This document shows positions 1 to 6,223 of a stretch of 9,913 nt of DNA, piece after piece. Position numbers and translations under genes: made by a program. The notes beneath the pieces are model-generated. The model worked only from the letters and a program-made list of their open reading frames with translations, was not told the DNA's origin and did not search any database. Where the stretch lies: positions 1 to 9,913 of the forward strand of contig JBDTYA010000161.1 in the NCBI GenBank assembly GCA_040005915.1, written 5' to 3'. Source of the DNA: JAENVT01 sp040005915. Lineage in GTDB: Bacteria; Actinomycetota; Acidimicrobiia; Acidimicrobiales; Ilumatobacteraceae. Within the stretch, counting starts at the first letter, position 1, and the number at the start of each line of letters is the position of its first letter.

Positions 1-773
1 TGCGAGCCGTCGTCGAGGTACTTGTCGGCGTAGTCGTAGAACTCGGCGCCGGGCACGATCTCGCCCGGCAGGCTGGCCCGTGGTTCGAGGTTGCCGAGCA
101 CGGCGACCTCGATCTCGCGACCGGTGATCGCCTCCTCGACCACCACCCACTCGTCGTACGTCAGCGCGTTGTCGATCGCGTCGCGCACCGCTTCCACCGA
201 CTTGGCCTTCGACACACCGACCGACGATCCCATGTTGGCCGGCTTGACGAACACCGGGAGACCGAGCTCCTCGGCCAGCGCCGCCGGTAGGCCCGGTGTG
301 ACCTCGTGGGCCCGGAACGCGCGATAGCGGGCCTGGTCGATGCCGTTGGCCGAGAGCACCTGCTTGGCCATCGCCTTGTCCATGCCGAGCGCCGAGCCCA
401 GCACACCGGCCCCCACGTACGCGATGTTGGCCATCTCGAGCAGACCCTGCACGGTCCCGTCCTCGCCCATCGGCCCGTGAAGGAGGGGCACCACGACCGT
501 TCGCGCCGTGTCGGAGATGACATCGCCCGGCATGACCGAGGTGCCAGTCGGGTCGAGGTGGCCGGGTAAGGCCGCAGGACCGGCCTCCAGCGCCGCCCGA
601 GCGCCCTCGGCGATCGCCCACGAGCCGTCGCGCGAGATGCCGACGGGAATGATGTCGTACCTGGCCGGGTCGGCGGCGCGCAACACGTGTGCCGCGGTGG
701 TGCAACTGACGTCGTGCTCGGCCGACTGACCGCCGAAAAGCACCACCAGCTTGATTCGATCGCCTGTTCCCAT
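1..773 (-). CDS. ddl: D-alanine--D-alanine ligase, N-terminal 257 codons (3' end outside window)
   Basis: Cytoplasmic ATP-grasp ligase that joins two D-alanines (ATP to ADP + Pi) for the peptidoglycan stem peptide. Seen: the N-terminal motif GGQSAEHDVS at residues 14-23, LLHGPMGEDGTVQGLLE at 98-113, YVGAGVLGSALGMDK at 119-133, the ATP-grasp segment PVFVKPANMGSSVGVSKA at 173-190, and the loop EFYDYADKY at 244-252. The Lys-Tyr pair at 251-252 lines up with the pair that in known Ddl enzymes goes with D-Ala rather than D-lactate as second substrate. Family members are about 310-370 residues, so roughly the last 100 lie beyond the left edge. The ATG at 773 puts the first strand (IKLVVLFGG) at the usual distance; a weak GGGG-containing stretch lies just upstream. 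It diverges from murF across 27 bp. The assignment is secure; only the missing C-terminus is unseen. Confidence 0.95.
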   Translation of the reverse strand, partial: MGTGDRIKLVVLFGGQSAEHDVSCTTAAHVLRAADPARYDIIPVGISRDGSWAIAEGARAALEAGPAALPGHLDPTGTSVMPGDVISDTARTVVVPLLHGPMGEDGTVQGLLEMANIAYVGAGVLGSALGMDKAMAKQVLSANGIDQARYRAFRAHEVTPGLPAALAEELGLPVFVKPANMGSSVGVSKAKSVEAVRDAIDNALTYDEWVVVEEAITGREIEVAVLGNLEPRASLPGEIVPGAEFYDYADKYLDDGS

Positions 774-782
774 GTCGCCCCG

Positions 783-792
783 ACGGTACCGT
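783..792. promoter_or_regulatory. 10-bp perfect palindrome between ddl and murF starts
   Basis: ACGGTACCGT reads the same on both strands and lies in the 27-bp gap between the divergent start codons of ddl (773) and murF (801). Its position suits an operator acting on both genes, but the function is inferred. Its ACGGT/ACCGT arms recur in a palindrome between ald and its regulator (5675-5686). Confidence 0.3.
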
Positions 793-800
793 GTGCGGCA

Positions 801-2096
801 ATGCGATTCAGGGCAAGCGGCGTCGCCGCGGCAACCCGAGGCCGGTTGGTGGGCCCCGACGCCGATATCGACGGCGTCGGCTTCGACACCCGCACGTTGC
901 GCACCGGCCAACTCTTCGTGCCTCTGGTCGCCGAGCGCGACGGCCATGACTTCATCGACGACGCGCTCGGCACCGGCGCTGCCGCGTACCTCACGTCCCG
1001 ACCCTCGCTGGGCGGCACGGCGATCGAGGTCGACGACACGCTGCGGGCCCTCACGGATCTGGCCACGCAGATGCGTCGCTCGTTCGACGGCACGGTGATC
1101 GGCATCACCGGCTCCGTCGGTAAGACGAGTACCAAGGACATGGCGTGGGCCGCGCTGGCTGCAAGCCGGCGGACCGCGGCGAACGAGCGCAGCTTCAACA
1201 ACGAGCAGGGCCTACCGACCACCATCCTCAACGCCGCAGATGATGCCGAGGTGATGGTCCTGGAGATGGGCATGCGGGGTTTCGGCGAGATCGAGGCATT
1301 GTGTCGGATCGCGTTGCCGCACATCGGCGTCGTGACTCGCGTTGCCGAGGCGCACAGCGATCGTGTCGAAGGGATCGAAGGCGTCGCCCGCGCCAAGGCG
1401 GAACTGATCGAGTCGCTACCGGCGAACGGCGTCGCCATCCTCAACGCCGACGATCATCGCGTCCGAGCGATGCGCCGCAGTTCGTCCGCTGCCACCTTGT
1501 TGTTCGGCGAGGCCGCCGATGCCGATGTGCGAGTGCGTGGTCTGGTGCTCGACGAGTTGGCCAGACCGTCGTTCTTCGTCGACTCGCCGTGGGGGACCGT
1601 CGATGTCCGGCTGTCGATCAGCGGTCGTCACATGGCCGTCAACGCTGCTGCCGCATTGGCGTGCGTCGGAGCGGTCGGTGGCGACGTCGGAGCCGGCGCG
1701 GCCGCGCTCGCCGTCGTCGGTCTGACCGCGATGCGGATGCAGGTCGACCGCTCGCAATCGGGGGCGTTGATCCTCAACGACACGTACAACGCCAATCCCA
1801 CGTCGATGCGTGCCGCGATCGACGCGTTGGTCGACATGCCCGCTGCGCGGCGTGTTGCGATCCTCGGCGTGATGGCGGAGATCAGCGATGCCGCGACAGA
1901 GCATCGGGCCATCGCGGTGTATGCCGCCGAGCGCTACGTCGAGCTGATCGCCGTCGGCACGGATCTGTACGGAGTGGCCCCCGTGGCCGACGCGGTGGCC
2001 GCGCTCGGCTCAGTCTCCGGCGACGACGCCGTACTCGTCAAAGGCAGCAGGGTTGCCGGACTCGAGGAGCTCGCTGCCCTCCTCGTATCCCGTTGA
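801..2096 (+). CDS. murF: UDP-N-acetylmuramoyl-tripeptide--D-alanyl-D-alanine ligase
   Basis: Cytoplasmic Mur ligase that adds D-Ala-D-Ala to UDP-MurNAc-tripeptide with ATP, the last cytoplasmic step of the pentapeptide precursor. Domains follow the family order. The UDP-substrate domain has GFDTR at 27-31. The ATP-binding core has P-loop GITGSVGKTSTKD at 101-113, the conserved NNEQGLPTTIL at 133-143, EMGMRGFGEIEAL at 155-167 and an ARAKAE segment with Lys199 as the candidate carbamylated lysine. The C-terminal domain has NDTYNANPTSM at 326-336 and ends with VLVKGSR at 411-417. Its 431 residues are close to the family's usual 430-460. The ATG at 801 was chosen because MRFRASGVAAATRGRLVG begins as MurF proteins do; an in-frame extension to 687 would run across ddl's start and looks non-coding. 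No Shine-Dalgarno is visible before 801, so initiation may be leaderless or weak. The P-loop has Val where many homologues have Asn (GSVGKT), a mild variation. The 3' end overlaps the tail of the convergent MFS remnant by 87 bp. Confidence 0.95.
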   Translation: MRFRASGVAAATRGRLVGPDADIDGVGFDTRTLRTGQLFVPLVAERDGHDFIDDALGTGAAAYLTSRPSLGGTAIEVDDTLRALTDLATQMRRSFDGTVIGITGSVGKTSTKDMAWAALAASRRTAANERSFNNEQGLPTTILNAADDAEVMVLEMGMRGFGEIEALCRIALPHIGVVTRVAEAHSDRVEGIEGVARAKAELIESLPANGVAILNADDHRVRAMRRSSSAATLLFGEAADADVRVRGLVLDELARPSFFVDSPWGTVDVRLSISGRHMAVNAAAALACVGAVGGDVGAGAAALAVVGLTAMRMQVDRSQSGALILNDTYNANPTSMRAAIDALVDMPAARRVAILGVMAEISDAATEHRAIAVYAAERYVELIAVGTDLYGVAPVADAVAALGSVSGDDAVLVKGSRVAGLEELAALLVSR

Positions 2097-2794
2097 CGCG
2101 TCGACCTTCGCCACGTCGCACCACCACCAAAGCAGACCGGCGCACAGCGCACCGACCAGCAGCATCCACCGGGCGCCGGTGCGGTCGACGATGGGGCCGG
2201 CGATCAACAGCCCGATCGTCACGGTTCCTCCGAACGCCATGAACCACAGGCTCATCACCCGTCCCCGCTCGTGGTCGTGCAGCCGGCTCTGCAGCACGGT
2301 GAGCATCGACGTCGTCGTGCCGAAGTAGGCGACGCCGAGGAAGAAGCCGGAGACGAACGCCCCGACCGGCTCGCGCGAGATCGCAAACGCCACCATCGAG
2401 ACGGCGAACAACGCGAAGCCGAGGCGGATCAGGCGGCGCTTGTCCCAGTCGACGAAGATGGTGCCGATCGCCAGGCCTCCCAGGCACGCGCCGAACCCCC
2501 ATGTCGCGTAGAGCCAGTCGTAGGTCGACGATTTCTCGTCGATGCCGAAGTTCAGACGGGCGATCGCGGGGAACAGCCCGACGTAGGGCAGTGAGACCAG
2601 CGAGAAGATCGTCAGCGACACCAGGATCCTGGTCGACACGGGGTTGGCCCGAACGAGGCGGATCCCCGAGGCAGCACAACGTTCTGCATCCACGTGCCGA
2701 TGTTCGATGCGAACGAACCGATGAACATCGTCCGGAAGGCGCTGCCGGGGCGGTAGTGGTGCTGTGGAGTGGGTGTGCTGGGGGTTGCCTTCAT
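2010..2794 (-). pseudogene. MFS exporter remnant with large internal deletion and frame change
   Basis: Two pieces of one major facilitator superfamily protein (MFS_3/EntS-like drug or siderophore exporter type) lie in different frames. The first, from the ATG at 2794, reads MKATPSTPTPQ then FRTMFIGSFASNIGTWMQNV, the usual opening of this family into TM1, and continues only to about 2672 before nonsense sequence. The second, in another frame from about 2675 to the stop at 2010, begins SGIRLVRANPVSTRILVSL. That matches the cytoplasmic loop before TM7, and the piece holds six hydrophobic segments (TM7-TM12). Roughly 160-190 residues (rest of TM1 to TM6) are absent, so one deletion that also shifted the frame explains it. 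A GTG at 2639 could begin a 209-residue six-helix half protein, but no ribosome site precedes it. The tail overlaps the 3' end of murF by 87 bp. An assembly collapse is the other explanation. Substrate unknown. Confidence 0.85.
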
Positions 2795-2838
2795 CCTCGG
2801 ATCCCGATCGGCCAAGCGTACGGGCCGCGGGAACAGCA

Positions 2839-2848
2839 GAGCGCGCTC
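2839..2848. promoter_or_regulatory. 10-bp palindrome between MFS remnant and PPOX gene
   Basis: GAGCGCGCTC is a perfect palindrome in the 70-bp gap between the divergent starts at 2794 and 2865. It could be an operator for the pair. In DNA this rich in G and C such a sequence also arises by chance, so the call is weak. Confidence 0.2.
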
Positions 2849-2864
2849 GGTTGTTGTCGTCCCC

Positions 2865-3284
2865 ATGGAAACCTCTGAAGCGTTGGATTTTGCTGCGTCG
2901 TACCGGAACGGAGTGCTCGTCACCGAGAAGCGTGATGGTCGCCCGCAACTGTCGAACATCGTGTACGCGGTCGTCGACGGCGTCGTCAAGATCTCGATCA
3001 CCGCCGGCCGGGCCAAGTACGTCAACCTGCTTCGTGATCCACGAGCGTCCGTGCACGTGACCACCGACGACTACCGCGGCTACGTCGTCATCGAGGGCGA
3101 GGCGACGATGTCGGCGGTGGCCGCGGAGCCCGACGATCCGGGTGTGGACGACCTCGTCGAGTACTACCGGGTACTGGCCGGCGAGCATCCTGATTGGGAC
3201 GACTACCGGCGGGCGATGGTCGCCGACAGGCGAGTGCTCGTCAGCATCCGTCCTACGCACGCCTACGGCATGCCCGGCACCTGA
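2865..3284 (+). CDS. PPOX-class (probably F420-dependent) flavin/deazaflavin-binding protein
   Basis: A small soluble split-barrel protein of 139 residues from the pyridoxamine 5'-phosphate oxidase-like superfamily, the actinobacterial Rv1155-like group. Seen: GVLVTEKRDGRPQLSNIVY at 16-34 (first strands, the usual LxTxxxDGxPxxS pattern), ITAGRAKYVNLLRDPRASVH at 45-64 (cofactor phosphate region), YVVIEGEATM at 73-82, and the family tail AGEHPDWDDYRRAMVADRRV at 105-124 followed by AYGMPG. Members bind F420 or FMN and reduce varied substrates; sequence alone does not tell the substrate, and F420 is inferred from family resemblance. The ATG at 2865 gives the standard N-terminus; an in-frame ATG at 2769 would add 32 atypical residues. 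No clear Shine-Dalgarno precedes it. It diverges from the broken MFS gene and its stop lies 4 bp from the stop of the convergent P450. Confidence 0.88.
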   Translation: METSEALDFAASYRNGVLVTEKRDGRPQLSNIVYAVVDGVVKISITAGRAKYVNLLRDPRASVHVTTDDYRGYVVIEGEATMSAVAAEPDDPGVDDLVEYYRVLAGEHPDWDDYRRAMVADRRVLVSIRPTHAYGMPGT

Positions 3285-3288
3285 TCGG

Positions 3289-4503
3289 TCAGTGAGCGGC
3301 GGCGAACGTGATCGGCATTCGTGCGGGACCGAAGATGCCGACGCCTTCCGGCTTCCACGTGACGTCGCCGTCGATGGCCAGACCCGGGAGCCTCTGGGCC
3401 AGCAGCGGCAACGCCTCTTGCAACTCGGCACGGGCCAGTGCTGCGCCGAGGCAGTAGTGGATGCCGGAACCGAACGTCAGCTGCGGCTGGCCCGACGGCT
3501 CGGACGTGATGTCGAACACCTCGGGCCGGGCGAAGACCGTGCCGTCGCGATTGCCCTCCGCCAGACCGACAGCGATGAACGTGCCTGCGGGGAACAGGAC
3601 GTCGCGGTACTCGATGTCGCAACTGGCAAACCGAGCGGTGCCACGGACGGCGCCGAAAAATCGCATCGATTCCTCGACTGCCCGCGGTGCCAGTTCGGGC
3701 CGCTCGGCGAGCAGCGCCCATTGGGCGGGGTGGCCGGCGAACAGCGCCACCGCGCAGCCGAGTTGGTTTCGGGTCGTGTCCGTGCCGCCGACGATGACAG
3801 CGTTCACCATCATCACAAGCTCGTCGGTGCTCAGCTTGTCGCCGGCCTCTTCTGCTGCGATGAGGGCGGTCAGCAGGTCCTCGGCCGGCCTGCTGCGCCG
3901 TTCGGCGATGAGTCCGCGGGTGTAGTCGCCGAGCTCGTCCTGCGTCCGCATGATGAGGTCGATCTTGTCGACGACGTCGACGGAGAAGATCTCGAGGATG
4001 TCGCCCGCCCACCGGCTGAACAGCTGCCAATCCTCCTTCGGGGCGCCCAACAACTCGCAGATGATGGGGATCGGGTACGGCTCGCAGACATCGGTCGCGA
4101 AGTCGGCCCGGCCGGCATCCACGATGTTGTCGACGAGCCCGTTCATCACGTCGCGCATGAACGGCCGCAGGCGGTCGGCAGCGCGCGGCGAGAACGCTTG
4201 ACCGACGAGGCGGCGCAATCGGGTGTGCACGTCACCCTCAGCCGACAGGATGCTGACCTGCTGGCGCTCCAGGAACGTCGTGTTGGTGATACCCATCAGT
4301 TCGGGGATGCGGCTCACTGCGCTGTGCCAACGCTTGTCGCGCAGGATCGCGGTGACGTCGTCGTAGTGGACCACCGCATACCCGAACAGGTTGCGCACGA
4401 GCCATTGATCGGAGTCGAGCACTGCCAGGCGCCTGGCGAACCGTTGATCGAACGAGTCCTCCGCGATCAGCGGCAGGTCGAGTTCTGAAGCAAGCGTTGC
4501 CAT
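3289..4503 (-). CDS. Cytochrome P450 (bacterial soluble type)
   Basis: Heme-thiolate monooxygenase of 404 residues, the normal size for a soluble bacterial P450 that takes electrons from separate ferredoxin and reductase partners. Seen: C-helix HTRLRR at 93-98 (heme propionate contact), I-helix oxygen-activation motif GGTDTT at 239-244, the K-helix ExxR motif at Glu278-Arg281, and the heme-binding loop FGSGIHYC at 344-351 with Cys351 as the axial ligand, followed by LGAALARAEL. There is no membrane anchor. All signature residues are present, so it should be active; the substrate cannot be read from sequence, and no ferredoxin gene is nearby. It starts 24 bp after the stop of ald on the same strand with no obvious ribosome site of its own, so an ald-P450 transcript is plausible. 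Its 3' end faces the PPOX gene with 4 bp between the stop codons. Confidence 0.95.
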   Translation of the reverse strand: MATLASELDLPLIAEDSFDQRFARRLAVLDSDQWLVRNLFGYAVVHYDDVTAILRDKRWHSAVSRIPELMGITNTTFLERQQVSILSAEGDVHTRLRRLVGQAFSPRAADRLRPFMRDVMNGLVDNIVDAGRADFATDVCEPYPIPIICELLGAPKEDWQLFSRWAGDILEIFSVDVVDKIDLIMRTQDELGDYTRGLIAERRSRPAEDLLTALIAAEEAGDKLSTDELVMMVNAVIVGGTDTTRNQLGCAVALFAGHPAQWALLAERPELAPRAVEESMRFFGAVRGTARFASCDIEYRDVLFPAGTFIAVGLAEGNRDGTVFARPEVFDITSEPSGQPQLTFGSGIHYCLGAALARAELQEALPLLAQRLPGLAIDGDVTWKPEGVGIFGPARMPITFAAAH

Positions 4504-4527
4504 GCAAAGACGCTACGACGAGGACGA

Positions 4528-5658
4528 TCAGTTCAGCGCAGCGAGCGGCTCGATGAAGGGCGTGCCGAGGAACTCGGCGACCGGCGCGTTGGTCACTTGA
4601 CCGCCATACGTGTTGAGCCCGTGCGAGAGGGCGGGATCTCGACGGCAGCCGCCGGCAGCGCCGTGGATGGCGACCTCGAGCTGATAGGGGAGCGTGGCGT
4701 TGGTGAGCGCGTAGGTGCTGGTGTGCGGGACCGCGCCAGGCATGTTGCCGACGCCGTAGTGCAACACGCCGTGCAGCTCGTAGACCGGCTCGTTGTGGGT
4801 CGTCTCGTGGATGGTCTCGATGCAGCCACCCTGATCGATCGCGACGTCGACGATCACTGCGCCGGGTTTCATCGTGCGAACCATGTCTTCGGTGACGACG
4901 ACCGGAGCGCGGCCCCCGGCGACGAGCACGGCACCGATCACGAGGTCGGCATCGGCGATGTTGCGCTCGAGCGCACCGCGGTTCGAGGCGAGCGTGACGA
5001 TGCGCCCCTTGTTGATCTGGTCGACCCAGCGCAGGCGGTCGAGGTTCTTGTCGAACAGCACGACTTCGGCCTCCATGCCGGCGGCGATCCATGCCGAGTT
5101 CCAACCGACGTTGCCGGCACCGAGCACGACGACCTTGGCCGGCTGCACGCCGGGCGCGCCGCCCATCAACACGCCACGGCCACCGTTGTGCCGCTCGAGG
5201 TAGTGCGCGCCGATCTGCGGTGCGAGGCGACCGGCGACTTCGCTCATCGGTGCGAGCAGTGGCAGCGCGCCGCTCTCGATCTGAACGGTCTCGTACGCCA
5301 GAGCCGTGCAGCGCGACTCGATGAGGGCGTGGGCGACGACCGGGTATGCCGCGAGGTGCAGGTACGTGAACAACGTCAGGTCGGCGCGCAGGAATCTGAA
5401 CTCCTCCTCCTTCGGCTCCTTGACCTTGACCACCATCTGCTGTGCCCAGGCGTCGGCAGCGGTCGCCACGATCTCGGCTCCGGCCGAGCGGTAATCGGCA
5501 TCGCTGAAACTCGCGCCGACACCGGCGCCCGTCTCGACGAACACGTTGATCCCCAGCCGCTCGAACTCGCGCACACCGTCGGGCGTCATCGCCACCCGGT
5601 ACTCGTTGTTCTTGATTTCCTTCGGCACGCCGACGGTGCGGATCACGGGTGAGGTCAT
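4528..5658 (-). CDS. ald: Alanine dehydrogenase
   Basis: Cytoplasmic NAD-dependent enzyme interconverting L-alanine with pyruvate and ammonium. The 376 residues resemble mycobacterial Ald over their whole length. Seen: GVPKEIKNNEYRVAMTP at 10-26 with substrate-binding Arg21, VKVKEP at 77-82 with Lys80, TYLHLAA at 98-104 with catalytic His101, LLAPMSEVAGRLA at 134-146, the nucleotide-binding motif VVVLGAGNVGWNSA at 176-189, AIDQGG at 273-278 with catalytic Asp275, and NMPGAVPHTSTYALTNAT at 305-322. NAD(P) transhydrogenase alpha subunit is related, but the NMPGAVPHTSTYALTNAT block and full-length C-terminus favour Ald. The ATG at 5658 was preferred over an in-frame ATG at 5700, which would add 14 atypical residues and cover the palindromes in the gap. 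It diverges from an Lrp/AsnC gene as ald does from aldR in mycobacteria, suggesting alanine-responsive control, and is followed by the P450 on the same strand. Confidence 0.96.
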   Translation of the reverse strand: MTSPVIRTVGVPKEIKNNEYRVAMTPDGVREFERLGINVFVETGAGVGASFSDADYRSAGAEIVATAADAWAQQMVVKVKEPKEEEFRFLRADLTLFTYLHLAAYPVVAHALIESRCTALAYETVQIESGALPLLAPMSEVAGRLAPQIGAHYLERHNGGRGVLMGGAPGVQPAKVVVLGAGNVGWNSAWIAAGMEAEVVLFDKNLDRLRWVDQINKGRIVTLASNRGALERNIADADLVIGAVLVAGGRAPVVVTEDMVRTMKPGAVIVDVAIDQGGCIETIHETTHNEPVYELHGVLHYGVGNMPGAVPHTSTYALTNATLPYQLEVAIHGAAGGCRRDPALSHGLNTYGGQVTNAPVAEFLGTPFIEPLAALN

Positions 5659-5674
5659 CGTCGCATCTTGCGCC

Positions 5675-5696
5675 ACGGTGCACCGTTGATCAACGG
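5675..5696. promoter_or_regulatory. Two overlapping perfect palindromes, candidate Lrp/AsnC operator
   Basis: In the gap between the divergent ald and lrp genes, ACGGTGCACCGT (5675-5686) and CCGTTGATCAACGG (5683-5696) are both perfect palindromes and share the bases CCGT at 5683-5686. Their dyad centres are 9 bp apart. Autoregulated Lrp/AsnC genes next to their target are normally controlled from such a gap, so an operator for the neighbouring regulator is the natural reading. Binding is inferred, not shown. Confidence 0.6.
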
Positions 5697-5735
5697 CCAA
5701 TAGTGCGGCAGGATGGGTGGGTGACCAAGGAAACC

Positions 5736-6167
5736 ATGACAGTAGACGCCATCGACCGTCGAATCATCGGGATCCTGCAGGAATTCGGTCGAATCAGCTG
5801 GCGCGAGCTGGCCGACGCGGTGCACATGGCCCCCAGCTCGGTCGCCGATCGCGTCAGGCGCCTCGAGGCCGTGGGCGTCATCCGCGGCTACCGGACCAGC
5901 ATCGACCCGGCCGCCCTCGGGCGCGATGTCCGCGCGGTGATCGATGTCAGTCTCCCTGCCGGCGGCGATCCCGCCGAGTTCGAGGCGCGCCTCGCGCGCC
6001 GCGACGAGGTCGAGTTGGCGTTGTACGTCACCGGCCCGGCCGACTACACAGTGATCGTCGATTGCGCCGGTGCCGAAGGGCTCGATGGCTTCATCCGCTG
6101 GTTGAAGGCCGAGGGCGGCGTTGCCCGTACGGAGAGCAAGTTCGTGTTGCGCCCTGTAATCGGATAG
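5736..6167 (+). CDS. Lrp/AsnC-family transcriptional regulator (AldR-like position)
   Basis: A DNA-binding feast/famine regulator of 143 residues. The N-terminal helix-turn-helix covers about residues 4-52 (AIDRRIIGILQEFGR, then SWRELADAVHMAPSSVADRV as the HTH). It is followed by a RAM effector-binding domain at about 65-140 containing VTGPADYTVIVDC (98-110). Family members form dimers to octamers and usually sense amino acids. Divergence from ald points to an AldR-like role, and aldR of mycobacteria responds to alanine among other amino acids. Two starts are credible: the ATG at 5736 with AAGGA four bases upstream, and an in-frame GTG at 5721 with AGGA at 5710-5713 seven bases upstream, which adds VTKET. 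I chose the ATG because MTVDAIDRRI fits the family N-terminus. The aldehyde dehydrogenase follows 56 bp downstream on the same strand and may be co-transcribed. Confidence 0.92.
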   Translation: MTVDAIDRRIIGILQEFGRISWRELADAVHMAPSSVADRVRRLEAVGVIRGYRTSIDPAALGRDVRAVIDVSLPAGGDPAEFEARLARRDEVELALYVTGPADYTVIVDCAGAEGLDGFIRWLKAEGGVARTESKFVLRPVIG

Positions 6168-6181
6168 GTCAAGATCGGCAA

Positions 6182-6194
6182 TCGTTCGCAACGA
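6182..6194. promoter_or_regulatory. Inverted repeat upstream of aldehyde dehydrogenase, possible Lrp site
   Basis: TCGTT and AACGA are perfect inverted arms around a CGC spacer, lying 29 bp before the ATG at 6224. The inner arms CGTT/AACG are the same as those of the palindrome at 5683-5696, with a 3-base instead of a 4-base centre. This suggests a related operator and a promoter inside the 56-bp gap. Such short arms can occur by chance. Confidence 0.3.
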
Positions 6195-6223
6195 CGCGAG
6201 CCCGCAGAAGGGGATAGTCACGC

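Noticed and set aside
161..1444. Long minus-strand open frame across the ddl/murF region
   Set aside because: It runs antisense to murF and in a wrong frame through ddl, with Arg/Ser/Pro-rich sequence and no recognisable motif; it is an effect of high GC.
2010..2639. Functional six-helix half-size transporter starting at GTG 2639
   Set aside because: It has no ribosome site, and the in-register TM1 fragment just upstream shows this is a broken full-length MFS gene.
2864..2867. CCATGG giving overlapping divergent ATG starts for the MFS remnant and the PPOX gene
   Set aside because: The MFS frame can be extended to an ATG at 2866, but MKATP at 2794 gives a normal N-terminus, and the extra 24 residues look like untranslated leader.
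3142..4488. 448-codon plus-strand open frame opposite the P450
   Set aside because: The P450 on the other strand carries all family motifs; this frame shows none and has the composition of a shadow.
4597..5652. 351-codon plus-strand open frame opposite ald
   Set aside because: It is antisense to a full-length alanine dehydrogenase and has no recognisable domain.
801..5658. Functional link between alanine dehydrogenase and the ddl/murF D-alanine pathway
   Set aside because: Both involve alanine, but three unrelated genes on mixed strands lie between them and no alanine racemase is present.
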